NCBI GenBank assembly: GCA_036399835.1 | Contig: DASWMI010000084.1 | Coordinates: 1-35,872, forward strand | Direction: 5' to 3' | Source: DASYML01 sp036399835 | GTDB lineage: Bacteria > Acidobacteriota > Blastocatellia > Pyrinomonadales > Pyrinomonadaceae | DNA: 35,872 bases | Part shown: positions 15,047 to 22,269 of the stretch, one piece after another | Layout: every line of letters begins with the position of its first letter | Numbering within the stretch: position 1 is the first letter of the stretch | The notes under the pieces: model-generated | What the model was told of the DNA's origin: nothing | What the model saw: the letters and a program-made list of their open reading frames with translations, nothing else | The model's database searches: none | Made by a program: the position numbers and the translations under genes

Positions 15047-16027
15047 ATGAGAAGAAAGCTATACATGCTGGCGAGCGTTTGCGCGCTCGTCATTCTTTTT
15101 GCGGGCCAGTCGCTCGCTAAAGAGATAACTGTGCGGGGTCGGCTGGCGAGGACCGTAGAGGCTGGCGGGTGGTTGATTGTCTCGGATGCGCAGAAATACC
15201 TGCTGCTCAACTTCAGTCGCTTTCAGGGCGAGACATGGTTTCGAGAGGGAGCGGAAGTTGAGGCGACAGGCGAGACGCGCACGGATGTCGTGACTACTTT
15301 TCAAGAGGGGACTCCTTTCGAGGCGCGTTCGATGCGCCCTTTCGCGCAAGGCGCGTCAGCCGCAGACGGCACAAGAAGACCTCTGACGCGCGTTATGGTG
15401 ACAGGCGACGCCATTGTGCAGGCGCAGCCGGATACGTCCGTGCTCTCGATCTCGGTCGTGACGCAGAGCAAGAGCGCGCTTGATGCGCAGCGAGAGAACG
15501 CGAATAAGAGCGAGGCTGTCGTGCGCGCAATCAAGTTGTCAGCCGGAGCGGGCGCGGAAGTCAAAACGAGCGGCTACGTGCTTGAGCCGCAGAGAGTCTA
15601 CAGGGAGAATCAGCCGCCGACGATTACCGGCTACGAGGCGCGCAATACAGTGACCGTCACGCTCAGCGATTTGACAAAAGTCGGCGCGGTGATTGACGCG
15701 GCCTCGCAGGCCGGCGCGAATAATGTTGAGAATGTTTCGTTCACGCTGCGACAGGACCGCCCGGCCAAAGAGCAGGCTTTGACCGAGGCGACGCGCGAAG
15801 CGATGAGTAAGGCGCAGGCCATCGCGCGTGCGCTCGGCGGTCGCATCCTGCGCATTATAGAAGTGCAGGAAGAGGGCGCGATGCCCCGTCCTATTTACAA
15901 TGCGGAGTATGGCAGGCAAGCTGTCGCGCTGGCTGGCAGGGCGCAGTCGCCGACTCCGATTGAAGTCGGGACATTGGACATCAGGTCGCAGGTCCAACTC
16001 GTCGCGGAGGTCGAAACAGGGCAGTAA
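15047..16027 (+). CDS. Exported SIMPL-domain (DUF541) protein
   Basis: A 326-residue protein with a signal peptide (MRRKLYMLASVCALVILFAGQSLAK, cleaved after about residue 24). It should act in the periplasm or at the envelope. Residues ~25-100 are an N-terminal beta-rich domain. Residues ~115-322 form a SIMPL domain, recognisable by the opening VMVTGDAIVQAQPDTSVLSI, the middle TGYEARNTVTVTLSDLTKVG, and EATREAMSKAQAIARALGG. SIMPL proteins form oligomers and are linked to oxidative stress in some bacteria, but no catalytic activity is established. A ribosome-binding site (AAAGGGAGAC) precedes the ATG. The extra N-terminal domain makes it longer than the ~240-residue single-domain members. The gene is followed by a strong hairpin, so it appears to be a single unit. 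Confidence 0.88.
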   Translation: MRRKLYMLASVCALVILFAGQSLAKEITVRGRLARTVEAGGWLIVSDAQKYLLLNFSRFQGETWFREGAEVEATGETRTDVVTTFQEGTPFEARSMRPFAQGASAADGTRRPLTRVMVTGDAIVQAQPDTSVLSISVVTQSKSALDAQRENANKSEAVVRAIKLSAGAGAEVKTSGYVLEPQRVYRENQPPTITGYEARNTVTVTLSDLTKVGAVIDAASQAGANNVENVSFTLRQDRPAKEQALTEATREAMSKAQAIARALGGRILRIIEVQEEGAMPRPIYNAEYGRQAVALAGRAQSPTPIEVGTLDIRSQVQLVAEVETGQ

Positions 16028-16059
16028 CAGCAAAGTAACAACTAAAACATTCAAAGCTT

Positions 16060-16126
16060 AAAGGCAAAGGTGACGAGAGCGGATTTATCGCTTCTTCTTC
16101 ACTTTTGCCTTTTAACTTCCTTCCTT
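16060..16126 (+). terminator. Terminator-like hairpin after the SIMPL gene
   Basis: The arms aaaggcaaaggtga (16060-16073) and tcacttttgccttt (16099-16112) pair over 14 positions with one G-U pair. A pyrimidine run with T clusters follows. The AAAGGCAAA/TTTGCCTTT arms look like members of a dispersed noncoding repeat family. Confidence 0.6.
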
Positions 16127-16162
16127 TCTTCTCCTGCTGCTAGAAATCTTTATCGAAGCGAG

Positions 16163-16168
16163 TATAAT
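16163..16168 (+). promoter_or_regulatory. Possible -10 element upstream of the CBS gene
   Basis: A perfect TATAAT lies 150 bases upstream of the CBS-protein start. No good -35 box occurs 16-18 bases before it, so this is weak evidence for a promoter driving the CBS gene and possibly those downstream. Confidence 0.3.
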
Positions 16169-16317
16169 TCCCTTATCAGTTCCCCTGTGGATGTTGCAGC
16201 GAAATCCGTCCGGCCTGCTTGAAGCGTCAAGGGGCTGGCGCGGTCTGCTCGCTCGTCCGCTGGCTGGACCAGCGGCGTTTTTATGACTTCAAGATCAATA
16301 CGGGGAGGAAAGCTAAG

Positions 16318-17256
16318 ATGGCAAGATACGATGAGGGTAGAGATGACGAGCGCCGCTCTTATGGCGGCGGCGCGCGGAGGCGTGGCAACGGCGGCGAACG
16401 TTTTGAAGATGACGATTATGAGCGTGGACCAGCCCGTAGCAATCGAGACCTGGCTTACGACGAGACCTTGCGCGGCGGCCGCGCCGCCAGCGGTCGTGAT
16501 TACGGGCGCGACTATAACCGCGATTATGGGCGCAGCTACGGGCGCAACGATTACGGAGAATATGGCGGAGGGCGCTACGGCGAGCGTTCCGGCTATGGCT
16601 CGAGCGAGTCGCGCTACGGCAGCGGCTACGGCGGCCCACGCGGCTACGAGCGCGAAGATGAAGGCCGCTCGATGTGGGATGAGACGCGCGATTACACGGG
16701 CGCGCGTCGGGACGAGAGACGCGGCGCTTCGCGCTCGCATGTGCGCTGCCGCGACATCATGACGCGCGATGTGACGGTCGCCACCGGCGATACGACGCTC
16801 GAAGAGATAGCGCGTTTGATGAAGGAAGAGGATACGGGCGTGATTCCCGTCGTCGAGCGCGGGACGGCCTCTGAGATTAAGGGCGATATTGCGGACGAGA
16901 CGCGCCGCGCCAGCAATCGCTCGCACAATAACGGCAAGCTCGTCGGGCTGATTACGGACCGCGACATAGTCATCCGCGCACTCGCCGAAGGCAAGGACGG
17001 GCGCACGACGCGCGCCGAAGAGATCATGACGGATGATGTCTATACGGCGCAGCCCAACGACCGCGTGATTGAGGCGATACGCAAGATGGGCGACAAGCAG
17101 GTGCGCCGCATCCCCATCGTGGACGGCGACAACAACCTGCTCGGCATCATCTCGATGGCCGACGTGGCCCTTGAGACGGAAGCCGACCAGGAACTCGCAG
17201 ACGCTCTCGAAGAGATTTCGAGCGGCAGGTCCTTCTGGTCCAGAATCTTCGGATGA
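16318..17256 (+). CDS. CBS-pair protein with Arg/Gly/Tyr-rich N-terminal tail
   Basis: A 312-residue protein. Residues 1-~140 are low complexity, dominated by Arg, Gly, Tyr, Asp and Ser, with repeated DYGRDY, YGRNDYGEY and GYGGPRGY units like RGG/YGG disordered tails. Residues ~143-287 hold two CBS domains (VRCRDIMTRDVTVATGDTTL and AEEIMTDDVYTAQPNDRV), a module that usually binds adenine nucleotides as a regulatory sensor. The first CBS domain has an insertion of ~26 charged residues (about 181-206) before KLVGLITDRDIVIRA. No catalytic domain is fused. The ATG at 16318 has a strong GGGAGGAAAG ribosome-binding site; upstream in-frame sequence is noncoding. It lies just before Hsp20 and Lon, suggesting a stress-response context. 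Nucleotide sensing is inferred from the fold. Confidence 0.88.
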   Translation: MARYDEGRDDERRSYGGGARRRGNGGERFEDDDYERGPARSNRDLAYDETLRGGRAASGRDYGRDYNRDYGRSYGRNDYGEYGGGRYGERSGYGSSESRYGSGYGGPRGYEREDEGRSMWDETRDYTGARRDERRGASRSHVRCRDIMTRDVTVATGDTTLEEIARLMKEEDTGVIPVVERGTASEIKGDIADETRRASNRSHNNGKLVGLITDRDIVIRALAEGKDGRTTRAEEIMTDDVYTAQPNDRVIEAIRKMGDKQVRRIPIVDGDNNLLGIISMADVALETEADQELADALEEISSGRSFWSRIFG

Positions 17257-17263
17257 GAAGAGA

Positions 17264-17322
17264 GTGAGCAGCGAGCGGTGAGCAGTAGGGAGTTAAAAAC
17301 TTAAAGAACCTCCTTACTGCTC
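17264..17322. repeat. GAGCAGTA-type inverted and tandem repeat
   Basis: Between the CBS and Hsp20 genes, gtgagcag, cgagcg and gtgagcag occur in near-tandem. The unit gagcagtaggga (17280-17291) faces tccttactgctc (17311-17322), an 11-of-12 inverted repeat with an AT-rich loop. It could act as a terminator or mRNA-stability hairpin. Confidence 0.5.
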
Positions 17323-17353
17323 GCTGTTCTGTCGCCGACCGCTTATTAATCTT

Positions 17354-17737
17354 ATGGCTGAATCAATAGACCTCTATTTTCGACTGATGCCCGCGGGGCG
17401 TCGTGCGCGTATGTGCGGCGAGCGCCTTTGGCGTCCGGCGGCGGACATTTACCGGACGAGCGACGGCTGGATCGTCAAGTTTGACCTGGCGGGCGTTTCA
17501 GCCGACGACATCGAAATCACTGTCGATGGACCGACGCTGCATCTCGCGGGCATCCGGCGCGATACCTTTTACGGAGAAGGCGTCACTTACCAGCAGCTCG
17601 AAATCACCTACAGCCGCTTTGAAAGAATGCTGCGCTTCCCCTGCTCGATTGAAAGCGCACACCTGGCACAGGAGTACAACGACGGGCTGCTTATCCTTCA
17701 TCTGCGCCAGAGCAGTGATGAAGAGAACTGCGACTGA
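17354..17737 (+). CDS. Small heat-shock protein (Hsp20/alpha-crystallin)
   Basis: A 127-residue ATP-independent holdase chaperone. The alpha-crystallin domain spans about residues 27-118. It begins with WRPAADIYRTSDGWIVKFDL, continues with AGVSADDIEITVDGPTLHLA, and ends with the conserved beta-strand region YNDGLLILHL, in place of the usual A-x-x-x-n-GvL motif. The N-terminal arm is short (~26 residues) and the C-terminal extension is only ~10 residues without an obvious I-x-I/V motif, so oligomer assembly may differ from that of long members. No CIRCE operator was seen upstream. The lon gene follows 63 bases downstream on the same strand, a sensible pairing of holdase and protease. Confidence 0.92.
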   Translation: MAESIDLYFRLMPAGRRARMCGERLWRPAADIYRTSDGWIVKFDLAGVSADDIEITVDGPTLHLAGIRRDTFYGEGVTYQQLEITYSRFERMLRFPCSIESAHLAQEYNDGLLILHLRQSSDEENCD

Positions 17738-17800
17738 CGCGTCGAACAGCCTTGCGCCAAATTTTCTTAACTGACAGAGGATAGATACCGGGAAGCAATC

Positions 17801-20296
17801 ATGGTTGAAGCATCGCAAGAGAATCAGAATCAAGCCCCGCAGCCGCAAACCGAAACCGCGCAGCCGACGCCGACTCCATTTGAGATAGCCGTCCTGCCAT
17901 TGCAGAACACGACGCTCTTTCCTGAAACGATCGTCCCGCTCGCAGTGGGCCGCCCGCGCTCGATAAAGGCGGTGGAATCGGCTCTCTCGACGGAAGAGAA
18001 GCTCCTGGGCTGCATCAGCGCACGCCGCGCAGATGTCTCAGGCTCGGACGCGCTGCCGACGGACCTCTATGAAGTCGGGACGCTCGTGACCATCAAGCGC
18101 ATGATGCGCGACGAAGAGAGCGTGCAGTTGATAGTGCAGGGAGCTGAGCGCTTCCGCGTGCTCGGCTGGACGCAGGAGCAGCCTTTCTTAAAAGCGCGCG
18201 TGGAGCTTCTGCCGCAGCCGCAGGTGGAGAACGCGGACGAGGTTGAAGCCCTGCGGCGTAATGTGCAGGCGTTGATTGAACAGGCGCTCGCGATGTTGCC
18301 GCAAGTCCCGCCCGAAGTGCGCGCCGCCGTGCTGACTTCCAATGAACCTGTGAGGCTGGCTTACTTTCTCGCCTCTGTCCTCACGCTCGGAGTCGAGCAG
18401 GAACAGCAGATGCTCGAAGCCCGGACGGTTGACGAGCTGCTGCGTCTCGCGCACAAGTACATCGCGCACGAGCTAGAGATTATGCAGATACGCTCGCGCG
18501 TCGCGACCGAAGCGCAAGAGGAGATGAACAAGGCCCAGCGCGACTACATCCTGCGTCAACAGATGAAGGCCATACAGAAAGAGCTTGGCGAGGACGAGGG
18601 AGGCGAGCAGGCGGAGGCAGACCTTTTGCGCGAGCGGCTGGAAAAAGCGGACCTTCCGGAAGAGGTACGCAAGGAGGCTGAGCGCGAGCTAAAGCGCATG
18701 GAAAGGCTGCCCTCAGCCGCGCCCGATTATCATGTCATACGCACCTATCTGGAATATGTGCTGGAGCTGCCCTGGCATAAAGCGACCGCCGACAAACTGG
18801 ACCTGACGGAAGCCCGTCGCATCCTGGACGAAGACCATTACGGGCTTGAAGACATCAAGGAGCGGATACTTGAATTCCTCGCCGTTATCAAGCTGAGGCC
18901 CGACGCGAAGAGTCCTATACTCTGTTTCTCAGGCCCGCCCGGAGTCGGCAAGACTTCATTGGGCCGCTCGATTGCGCGCGCCATGGGACGCGAATTCGAG
19001 CGCATCTCGCTGGGCGGCGTGCGCGACGAAGCCGAATTGCGCGGACATCGCCGCACCTACATCGGCTCGATGCCGGGGCGCATTATCCAGACCATACGCC
19101 GCGCCGGTGTCAATAACCCGGTCATCATGCTCGACGAGATAGACAAGCTCGGCGCTGATTATCGCGGCGACCCCTCGGCGGCGCTCCTTGAGATTCTGGA
19201 CCCGCAGCAGAACAACTCTTTCCGCGACCATTATCTTGATCTGCCTTTCGATCTCTCGAAAGTCTTTTTTATCGCGACGGCCAACCAGCTTGGACCAATC
19301 CCGCCCCCCTTGCGCGACCGCATGGAGATTATTCAGCTCACCGGCTACAGCGACCAGGAGAAGCTGCACATCGCGCGTCAGTATCTCATCCCGCGACAGG
19401 TCCAGGAGAACGGTCTGAGCGATGAGCAGTTCACGATTGGTGATGATGCCGTAGAGCTGCTCGCCGCGCGTTATACGCGGGAAGCTGGAGTGCGCCAGCT
19501 TGAGCGTGCCATCGGCAGCGTCGTGCGCAAGGCCGCGCTGAAGATCGCGCAGGGCGAACTGGCGAGCGTCACGGTTGACGCGGCGGCGATAAAAGAATAC
19601 CTGGGTGCGCCCCGCTTTTATCCCGAAGAGGCGCGCAAGGAGTTGCCTGCGGGTGTGGCGACGGGGATGGCCTGGACCGAGATGGGCGGGCAGGTGCTCT
19701 TTATCGAAGCGACGCTCTTGCCGGGCGGGTCCGGTCTGACCATCACGGGCCAGCTCGGAGAAGTCATGCAGGAGTCTGCGCGCGCGGCGCGTTCTTTCCT
19801 CTGGTCGCACGCCGCAGAGGTCGGGATTGAGCCGGAGATGTTCAAGCACTACGGCGTACACCTGCACGTTCCAGCCGGGGCGATTCCGAAGGATGGTCCG
19901 AGCGCGGGCCTGAGCATCACTTCGGCGCTCGCCTCTCTTTACACGGGCCGACGCGTTCGCCCGGACACGGCCATGACGGGCGAGATCACGCTTTCGGGTC
20001 TGGTCTTTCCAGTCGGCGGAATCAAAGAAAAGGTGCTCGCGGCGCATCGCGCAGGCATACGCAGGATTATTCTGCCCGCGCGCAATGATGCTGACATCGA
20101 AGAGATACCCGAAGATGTGCGGCGAGAGCTTGAGATTATTCTGGTCGCGCGCATCAATGAGGCACTGGACGCGGCGCTCGAAAAACTCGTCGCCCATCCG
20201 CCGCCGCCCGTCCCCGCATCCTCGCCAAACGAGAGCGCGCAGGGAAGCGGCGCGCGTGAGCAGGAAGCCGAGCCGCTTCACGTCAGCAAAGCCTAG
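17801..20296 (+). CDS. lon: ATP-dependent Lon protease
   Basis: An 831-residue LonA-type protease, which degrades misfolded and regulatory proteins in the cytosol as a hexamer. Residues ~25-220 are the substrate-recognition LON domain (FEIAVLPLQNTTLFPETIVP). The AAA+ module carries the Walker A motif GPPGVGKT at 378-385 and a Walker B motif in VIMLDEIDKLG. The C-terminal peptidase domain has the Ser-Lys dyad S701 in KDGPSAGL and K744 in GGIKEKVLAA. The last ~35 residues are a Pro/Ser/Glu-rich tail not needed for activity in the family. The length is usual for LonA. It is 63 bases downstream of Hsp20 and is followed by a large two-part inverted repeat. Confidence 0.97.
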   Translation: MVEASQENQNQAPQPQTETAQPTPTPFEIAVLPLQNTTLFPETIVPLAVGRPRSIKAVESALSTEEKLLGCISARRADVSGSDALPTDLYEVGTLVTIKRMMRDEESVQLIVQGAERFRVLGWTQEQPFLKARVELLPQPQVENADEVEALRRNVQALIEQALAMLPQVPPEVRAAVLTSNEPVRLAYFLASVLTLGVEQEQQMLEARTVDELLRLAHKYIAHELEIMQIRSRVATEAQEEMNKAQRDYILRQQMKAIQKELGEDEGGEQAEADLLRERLEKADLPEEVRKEAERELKRMERLPSAAPDYHVIRTYLEYVLELPWHKATADKLDLTEARRILDEDHYGLEDIKERILEFLAVIKLRPDAKSPILCFSGPPGVGKTSLGRSIARAMGREFERISLGGVRDEAELRGHRRTYIGSMPGRIIQTIRRAGVNNPVIMLDEIDKLGADYRGDPSAALLEILDPQQNNSFRDHYLDLPFDLSKVFFIATANQLGPIPPPLRDRMEIIQLTGYSDQEKLHIARQYLIPRQVQENGLSDEQFTIGDDAVELLAARYTREAGVRQLERAIGSVVRKAALKIAQGELASVTVDAAAIKEYLGAPRFYPEEARKELPAGVATGMAWTEMGGQVLFIEATLLPGGSGLTITGQLGEVMQESARAARSFLWSHAAEVGIEPEMFKHYGVHLHVPAGAIPKDGPSAGLSITSALASLYTGRRVRPDTAMTGEITLSGLVFPVGGIKEKVLAAHRAGIRRIILPARNDADIEEIPEDVRRELEIILVARINEALDAALEKLVAHPPPPVPASSPNESAQGSGAREQEAEPLHVSKA

Positions 20297-20303
20297 AAAG
20301 GCT

Positions 20304-20434
20304 ATGATGAACGCAACTAGCGGGGCAGAAGCGTGAACTGAAGAGCTTGAGTTATCTGCTGATTAAACCATTGGACCAATCAATGAGCCGATAGCTTCTC
20401 TTTCATCATTCACGCTTCTGCCCGTGTTCATCAT
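20304..20434. repeat. Two-part nested inverted repeat after lon
   Basis: Outer arms atgatgaac (20304-20312) and gttcatcat (20426-20434) are perfect complements. Inner arms gggcagaagcgtgaa (20323-20337) and ttcacgcttctgccc (20409-20423) are also perfect, over 15 bases. The ~70-base loop is AT-richer and contains the 11-base palindrome ATTGGACCAAT (20370-20380). The structure fills the lon-antiporter gap. It could act as a terminator or be a miniature repeat element. Confidence 0.75.
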
Positions 20435-20449
20435 TTCGCATTGGGGAAG

Positions 20450-21883
20450 ATGAGACGAATACTGTTGACGCTCGCGTTTGCGGGATGCGCGCTCTTTTTT
20501 ACTGGCACGCAGTCTCTGTCGGCGGCTGCGCCCGGCGCGGAGACGCGCGCGGCGACCGAGGGCGGCGCGCCGCACGGTCTGGAACCGCTCGTGCTCGTCG
20601 GCTTCGCGGTCATCCTGATAATTGCCAAGCTCGGCGGCGAGGTCTTTGAAAGGATGGGCCAGCCCGCCGTCCTGGGCGAGCTGGTTGGCGGAATCCTCAT
20701 CGGTAATCTGGTGCTCTTCGGATTTACTTTCGTCGAGCCGCTCAAGACCAACGCGGTCATCGGCGCGCTGGCCGAGATCGGCGTCATCATACTGCTCTTT
20801 GAAGTCGGTCTGGAATCAAACCTGGGAGAGATGTTGGAGGTCGGCTGGTCTTCGCTCCTGGTCGCGGCGGCGGGCGTCATCGTGCCCTTCTTTCTGGGCT
20901 GGGGCGTCGCCGCTTACTTTATCCCCGACGAAGCGCGGCTCGGCCACATCTTTATCGGCGCGACCCTCTGCGCGACGAGCGTCGGCATCACTGCGCGCGT
21001 CCTCAAGGATATGGGGCGGCTGGCGACACGCGAGTCGCGGATTATCCTGGGCGCAGCGGTGATTGACGATGTCATGGGGCTGGTTATCCTGGCCGTCGTG
21101 GCGGGCATCATCAAGGCCGCAGCAGCGGGCGCGACCGTCTCTCCAATCGGCTTCGCGTGGATTACGATGAAAGCCATACTCTTTCTGTGCGGCGCGATTT
21201 TCGTCGGGCGCTATCTCGCGCCTCAGGTCTTTCACGGGGCCGGACTATTGGAGACGCGAGGCGTACTGCTGGCCCTCTCGCTCTCTTTCTGCTTTTTGCT
21301 GGCATGGGTCGCGGGGCTGGTCGGGCTGGCTCCGATTGTCGGCGCGTTTGCCGCGGGGCTGGTCTTGGACGAGATGCACTTTAAGACTTTTCCGGAAGAG
21401 GGCAAGCGCGACCTGCTGCCACTGCTCGCGCCCGTGAGCACTATTCTCGTGCCGCTCTTCTTTGTCCTGATGGGACTCCGTGTAGACCTGAGCGCCTTTG
21501 CCCGTGTAGAGCTGCTGGGTTTTGCGGCGGCCCTCACGGTGGCTGCCATTATCGGCAAGCAGGTCTGCTCGCTGGCCGTCGCGGAGCGCGGCATCAATCG
21601 GCTGGCCGTGGGCTTAGGGATGATTCCGCGCGGCGAAGTCGGGTTAATCTTCGCTGGCATCGGCGCAACGCTCATGCTCCCGAACTCGCAGGGTGTGATG
21701 GAGCCTGTCATTAACAGCGCGACCTTCGGCGTGGTCGTCATCATGGTGATTGTGACGACGCTCGTCACGCCGCCCGCGCTCAAGTGGGCGCTGGCACGCA
21801 CGAGGCCGTCGCATGAAGATTCGGCGGCTGCGGAAACTATACGCGAGGTTGGAGAAGATGCCGCCGAGCGTGTTAAGCAGTAA
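20450..21883 (+). CDS. CPA2-type cation:proton antiporter
   Basis: A 477-residue inner-membrane monovalent cation/proton antiporter of the KefB/NapA-like CPA2 family, which exchanges Na+ or K+ for protons. Residues ~1-25 form a hydrophobic segment resembling a signal peptide, followed by an exported linker of ~20 residues. About twelve or thirteen membrane segments follow, beginning with VLVGFAVILIIAKLGG. Diagnostic features are GQPAVLGELVGGILIGN, the ion-binding region AAVIDDVMGLVIL with adjacent aspartates, and GMIPRGEVGLIFA near the end. There is no C-terminal TrkA-N domain, so nucleotide gating of the KefC kind is absent. I prefer the ATG at 20450 over a TTG at 20441. A role in pH or salt stress would match the upstream stress genes. 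Confidence 0.92.
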   Translation: MRRILLTLAFAGCALFFTGTQSLSAAAPGAETRAATEGGAPHGLEPLVLVGFAVILIIAKLGGEVFERMGQPAVLGELVGGILIGNLVLFGFTFVEPLKTNAVIGALAEIGVIILLFEVGLESNLGEMLEVGWSSLLVAAAGVIVPFFLGWGVAAYFIPDEARLGHIFIGATLCATSVGITARVLKDMGRLATRESRIILGAAVIDDVMGLVILAVVAGIIKAAAAGATVSPIGFAWITMKAILFLCGAIFVGRYLAPQVFHGAGLLETRGVLLALSLSFCFLLAWVAGLVGLAPIVGAFAAGLVLDEMHFKTFPEEGKRDLLPLLAPVSTILVPLFFVLMGLRVDLSAFARVELLGFAAALTVAAIIGKQVCSLAVAERGINRLAVGLGMIPRGEVGLIFAGIGATLMLPNSQGVMEPVINSATFGVVVIMVIVTTLVTPPALKWALARTRPSHEDSAAAETIREVGEDAAERVKQ

Positions 21884-21919
21884 AGAGTTTGAAGCGAGAG
21901 AGCAGAGGGAGAAAAAATA

Positions 21920-22231
21920 ATGGCAACCAGAAAGAGCCAGCGCAAGGCTGGCGCGCCGGAAAAGCCTCGCGGGCAGGAGACGGGCGAGGGCGGCCAGGTG
22001 GACCAGAACCGACTGGCGAAGGCTGAGACTCCTTCGTTGCGCGGTCGCCGCAAGAAAGAGACCGAGTTCTTCGCGGACAAATCGGCGCAGCATGTCGGCT
22101 CGGACGCAGCCACACCGCGCTCTAACCAGCCTTCGGTCCCGGCGACTCTCCCGGCCAACACCAGAGTCGGAGAAGCCGGCGACGAGAGAGCCTTTAAGCA
22201 ACGAAGACGAAGGGGCGGCTCTGCTAAATAA
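21920..22231 (+). CDS. Small hydrophilic, highly charged protein of unknown function
   Basis: A 103-residue protein without hydrophobic segments. It is rich in Arg, Lys, Glu, Gly, Ala and Pro, begins MATRKSQRKAGAPEKPRG, and ends with an arginine cluster (FKQRRRRGGSAK). I recognise no family. An AGAGGGAGAAAA ribosome-binding site lies just before the ATG, which together with the compact position 36 bases after the antiporter stop supports expression. The first residues (MATRKSQRK) are close in style to those of the Lys/Gly-rich protein at 5496 (MAARKGSKK), suggesting a shared type of basic, disordered protein. It converges with the giant BNR gene across a 38-base gap. Confidence 0.6.
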   Translation: MATRKSQRKAGAPEKPRGQETGEGGQVDQNRLAKAETPSLRGRRKKETEFFADKSAQHVGSDAATPRSNQPSVPATLPANTRVGEAGDERAFKQRRRRGGSAK

Positions 22232-22269
22232 GCAAGAAGGCCGCCGCACGTTTGAGCATCAAGAGAGAG

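Noticed and set aside
16150..16926. 258-residue Ala/Val/Ile-rich minus-strand frame looking like a membrane protein
   Set aside because: It is the complement of the Arg/Gly/Tyr-rich tail of the CBS protein; the apparent hydrophobicity is a codon-complement artefact.
17257..17353. CIRCE (HrcA) operator before Hsp20
   Set aside because: No TTAGCACTC-N9-GAGTGCTAA-like sequence; the symmetry there comes from the GAGCAGTA repeat.
18956..20281. 441-residue open frame antisense to lon
   Set aside because: It is a shadow of a GC-rich gene: Arg-rich, no ribosome-binding site and no domain. The lon frame has full motifs.
21232..22161. 309-residue antisense frame over the antiporter and the next small gene
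   Set aside because: Ser/Ala/Pro-rich shadow with no recognisable domain; it crosses two better supported genes.
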